From: Verrucomicrobiota bacterium
GTDB lineage: Bacteria; Verrucomicrobiota; Verrucomicrobiia; Limisphaerales; UBA1096
Direction of reading: 5' to 3'
Assembly (NCBI GenBank): GCA_003972865.1
Contig: QOAX01000220.1
Span: 1 to 7,021, forward strand
DNA length: 7,021 nt
In this document: piece after piece, positions 5,388-7,021 of the stretch
Layout of the letters: every line of letters starts with the position of its first letter
Position numbering within the stretch: position 1 is the first letter of the stretch
Made by a program: the position numbers and the translations under genes
The notes under the pieces: generated by a model
The model's database searches: none
The model's input: only the letters and a program-made list of their open reading frames with translations
What the model was told of the DNA's origin: nothing

Positions 5388-6569
5388 TCAACCCTGCTCG
5401 CCGGTGGGTTCGACGCAGTCGCGAAAAAACCTGAGCAGTTGCCCGTACGCGGCGGCCGGGTCGGTGCGGCCACGAATGTATTCCCGGATGTCGCCGTCGA
5501 GCCGGTTGCCGTCGACGAACCATTTTATCTGCGTGGTGAACTCATCGACCGACTTGGCCAGGCAGCCGTTGCGGCCGTCCTCGATGATTTCGTTGTAGCC
5601 GGAGATGTCGAACGCCACCACCGGCACGCCGAGACTGTTGGCTTCGCGCGGCGTGTAGGCATATGTCTCGCCCCACTGGCTGGTGCTGACGAACAGATCC
5701 GCAACCGCGTACGTCGCGGGCATGGCCAGGCGATCGATGTGTCCGTGGGCGTGGACGTTTTTGTACTGCGCCGCAGCTTCAGCGATCAAGCCGCTCAACT
5801 CACCTTCGCCGCAAATGTGCCACCCGACCCTGTCTGCGTGGGTTTGATTCACGCGGTCGATGACTTCGAGCAGTTGCTCGACGCCCTTTTGCCCGGTCAA
5901 CCGACCGGCCCAGAGGATGTTGAACTTGCCGGCGTCCACCGCGAACGGCGGCTTGGCCCGTTCGGCTTGTTCGACGTAGCCGACGGCGTCGAACGGGTTC
6001 GGGATTTGCACCACCGGATGCTCCGGGAACTGCCGCTCGATCGCCGCGGTGTCACCGCCCGAGATGGTGTGAAATCCCGCCACGCCCCTGGCCAAGCGCG
6101 TGTACAGCGGCGATGCGTAAAGCAGATTGTGCAGCCGACTGTGCAGCGTGCTCGCGCCGATGTAGCGGTGCGGACAGTGGCAGCCGAACACCACCGGCGG
6201 CACGTTGCCGTAGCCGACCCGTGCACAAAACAAAAACGCCTCGGTGATCTCGTTGCGACTGTAAACGAGATCGTATTGGCCAAGCGTCTCGCGCAGTTCA
6301 GCGAACGTCGCGCACTGCACGTACCGAGCCTGGCCAAGCCGCTGCTCGATCGCCCCGCGTGGTTCGCGAAAGATGGTGGCACGGTCAAACCGACGGAAAA
6401 AATAGAGCGAGTGCAGCCGCCCGTAGCGGAGGTTGAACGCCTCGTCCATCGTCACGCAGTCGGCCTCCACGCCGGGCAGCGACGCGAGATGCGCCGCGGT
6501 CTGGATGCTGAAATGCTCCATCCCACCCGCCGTCTCGAGCTGCACAGTGTTGAAAATCGCGATCCGCAT
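5388..6569 (-). CDS. Glycosyltransferase family 4 (GT-B fold)
   Basis: The 393-residue protein should transfer a sugar from a nucleotide-sugar donor to a glycan or lipid acceptor at the cytoplasmic side of the membrane; the acceptor cannot be told from sequence. The N-terminal half (MRIAIFNTVQLETAGGMEHF) has the glycine-rich loop of GT4 enzymes. The C-terminal half has AGRLTGQKG (221-229), GEGEL (254-258), DLFVSTSQ (291-298), and the E-x7-E motif Glu301/Glu309 followed by GVPVVAFDISGYNEII. I chose ATG 6569 because the Rossmann strand starts there; the frame stays open to 6767, but that part overlaps the divergent gene and matches no family. A GGGAG lies 14 bases upstream of the ATG, somewhat far for a ribosome binding site. 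The stop at 5388 lies 34 bases before rimO, so it may head the operon. A role in envelope polysaccharide is a guess. Confidence 0.9.
   Translation of the reverse strand: MRIAIFNTVQLETAGGMEHFSIQTAAHLASLPGVEADCVTMDEAFNLRYGRLHSLYFFRRFDRATIFREPRGAIEQRLGQARYVQCATFAELRETLGQYDLVYSRNEITEAFLFCARVGYGNVPPVVFGCHCPHRYIGASTLHSRLHNLLYASPLYTRLARGVAGFHTISGGDTAAIERQFPEHPVVQIPNPFDAVGYVEQAERAKPPFAVDAGKFNILWAGRLTGQKGVEQLLEVIDRVNQTHADRVGWHICGEGELSGLIAEAAAQYKNVHAHGHIDRLAMPATYAVADLFVSTSQWGETYAYTPREANSLGVPVVAFDISGYNEIIEDGRNGCLAKSVDEFTTQIKWFVDGNRLDGDIREYIRGRTDPAAAYGQLLRFFRDCVEPTGEQG
6276..6286. repeat. TTGGCCAAGCG copy in the glycosyltransferase gene
   Basis: A perfect TTGGCCAA core with an AAGCG flank, read as Leu-Gly-Gln (96-98). 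A near copy, TGGCCAAGC, lies 55 bases away at 6331-6339 and is read as Leu-Gly-Gln (78-80); another, TGGCCAAGCG, lies at 6089-6098. Confidence 0.75.
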
Positions 6570-6677
6570 TAACGCTTGGCTGCTCCCACGCGCCCAGCGT
6601 CCACAGCCGACCCGCCGGTGGCAACCGCATTTTTCCGAATTGCCCCGCGCGGCACGTTCCCGTTTCATTGGGGCCGC
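6570..6677. promoter_or_regulatory. Divergent intergenic region
   Basis: These 108 GC-rich bases separate the glycosyltransferase start (minus) from the dehydrogenase start (plus), so promoters for both must lie here or inside the genes. I found no convincing -35/-10 pair on either strand and no strong inverted repeat. GGGG at 6670-6673, four bases before the GTG at 6678, may serve as a weak ribosome binding site for the dehydrogenase. Confidence 0.45.
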
Positions 6678-7021
6678 GTGAAAATTGTCATCCTCGACGC
6701 CTACACCGCCAACCCCGGCGACCTCAACTGGGCCGGGTTCGCCGCGCTTGGCCAACTGCAAACGCACGACCGCACTCCCGCCGATTTAGTGGCCAAACGC
6801 GCCGCCGACGCCGAGATCGTGCTCACGAACAAAACCGTCCTGAGCGCCGAGTCGATTGGGCGCTTGGCCAAGCTGCGTTACATCGGCGTGCTGGCCACCG
6901 GCTACAACGTCGTCGACCTCGCCGCCGCCGGGGCGCGCGGTGTGCCGATCACGAACATCCCAGCCTACTCGACGCCGGCGGTGGCGCAGATGGTTTTCGC
7001 GCATGTGCTGCACCTCACGCA
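6678..7021 (+). CDS. D-2-hydroxyacid dehydrogenase, glycerate dehydrogenase-like (N-terminal part)
   Basis: The gene starts at GTG 6678 and runs off the right edge; 114 codons are visible, about a third of the usual 310-330. The N-terminus MKIVILDAYTANPGDLNW, followed by LRYIGVLATGYNVVDL (66-81) and GVPITNIPAYSTPAVAQ (88-104), is the substrate-binding part of the D-isomer-specific 2-hydroxyacid dehydrogenases. The GYN-VD and PAYST-VAQ patterns point to the hydroxypyruvate reductase/glycerate dehydrogenase branch, which reduces 2-oxoacids with NAD(P)H in the cytoplasm. The NAD-binding glycine motif and the catalytic Arg, Glu and His lie beyond the window, so the substrate is uncertain. It is divergent from the glycosyltransferase and not part of that operon. 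Confidence 0.9.
   Translation, partial: MKIVILDAYTANPGDLNWAGFAALGQLQTHDRTPADLVAKRAADAEIVLTNKTVLSAESIGRLAKLRYIGVLATGYNVVDLAAAGARGVPITNIPAYSTPAVAQMVFAHVLHLT
6747..6755. repeat. CTTGGCCAA copy in the dehydrogenase gene
   Basis: A perfect TTGGCCAA core within GCGCTTGGCCAAC, read as Ala-Leu-Gly-Gln (23-26) on the plus strand. Confidence 0.7.
6862..6873. repeat. GCTTGGCCAAGC palindrome, perfect 12-mer copy in the dehydrogenase gene
   Basis: A perfect 12-mer read as Arg-Leu-Ala-Lys-Leu (62-66). The frame differs from the Leu-Gly-Gln reading seen in most other copies, which argues that the DNA word and not the peptide is conserved. Confidence 0.85.

Noticed and set aside
5439..6572. Plus-strand open frame of 377 residues antisense to the glycosyltransferase
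   Set aside because: The minus-strand frame has clear GT4 motifs; the antisense product is Val/Arg/Asp-rich with no motif. Long antisense frames are expected in GC-rich genes.
6570..6767. Upstream extension of the glycosyltransferase frame by 66 residues
   Set aside because: It overlaps the start of the divergent dehydrogenase, is Gly/Arg-rich and precedes a perfect Rossmann-type N-terminus at ATG 6569.
1..7021. tRNA, rRNA, insertion sequence or phage genes
   Set aside because: No transposase, integrase, terminal inverted repeat pair, cloverleaf or rRNA-like segment was seen on either strand; the window is almost fully covered by housekeeping-type genes.

Overview
The window reads as an ordinary chromosomal segment of a Gram-negative, moderately high-GC bacterium. 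Five complete genes lie on the minus strand, one partial gene sits at each edge, and almost every base between 325 and 6569 is coding. The gene content (a lysine-rich histone H1-like protein, RimO, PgsA, PgpA and a secreted two-domain alpha/beta hydrolase) resembles genomes of the PVC superphylum. Verrucomicrobiota is my best guess, but it is an inference from the look of the proteins, not a measurement.

Layout, read along the minus strand from right to left: a GT4-type glycosyltransferase (6569-5388); rimO, the ribosomal protein S12 methylthiotransferase (5353-3764); pgsA (3739-3128) and pgpA (3124-2624), which encode the last two steps of phosphatidylglycerol synthesis; then a secreted tandem alpha/beta hydrolase (2580-325). 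The spacers are 34, 24, 3 and 43 bases, so this looks like one operon. A 212-base AT-rich gap follows. It holds homopolymer A/T tracts, a nested inverted repeat, a hairpin and a strong Shine-Dalgarno sequence, and it leads into the start of a histone H1-like gene (112 to beyond 1). At the right edge a D-2-hydroxyacid dehydrogenase gene starts on the plus strand (6678 to beyond 7021), divergent from the glycosyltransferase and separated by 108 bases.

How the genes fit together: PgsA makes phosphatidylglycerophosphate and PgpA dephosphorylates it, and their genes are only 3 bases apart. RimO next to pgsA is an arrangement seen in several bacterial phyla. The glycosyltransferase and the hydrolase have no evident pathway link to them.

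The most unusual signal is not a gene. The palindrome TTGGCCAA, usually extended to GCTTGGCCAAGC, occurs eight times in 7 kb, where about 0.1 would be expected by chance for any given 8-mer. Four copies are perfect 12-mers, and there are many one-sided near copies. It lies in different genes, in a spacer, on both coding orientations and in more than one reading frame. This suggests a DNA-level element similar in behaviour to the cyanobacterial HIP1 octamer. Three copies cluster in the linker of the tandem hydrolase, and two others lie close to each other in the glycosyltransferase.
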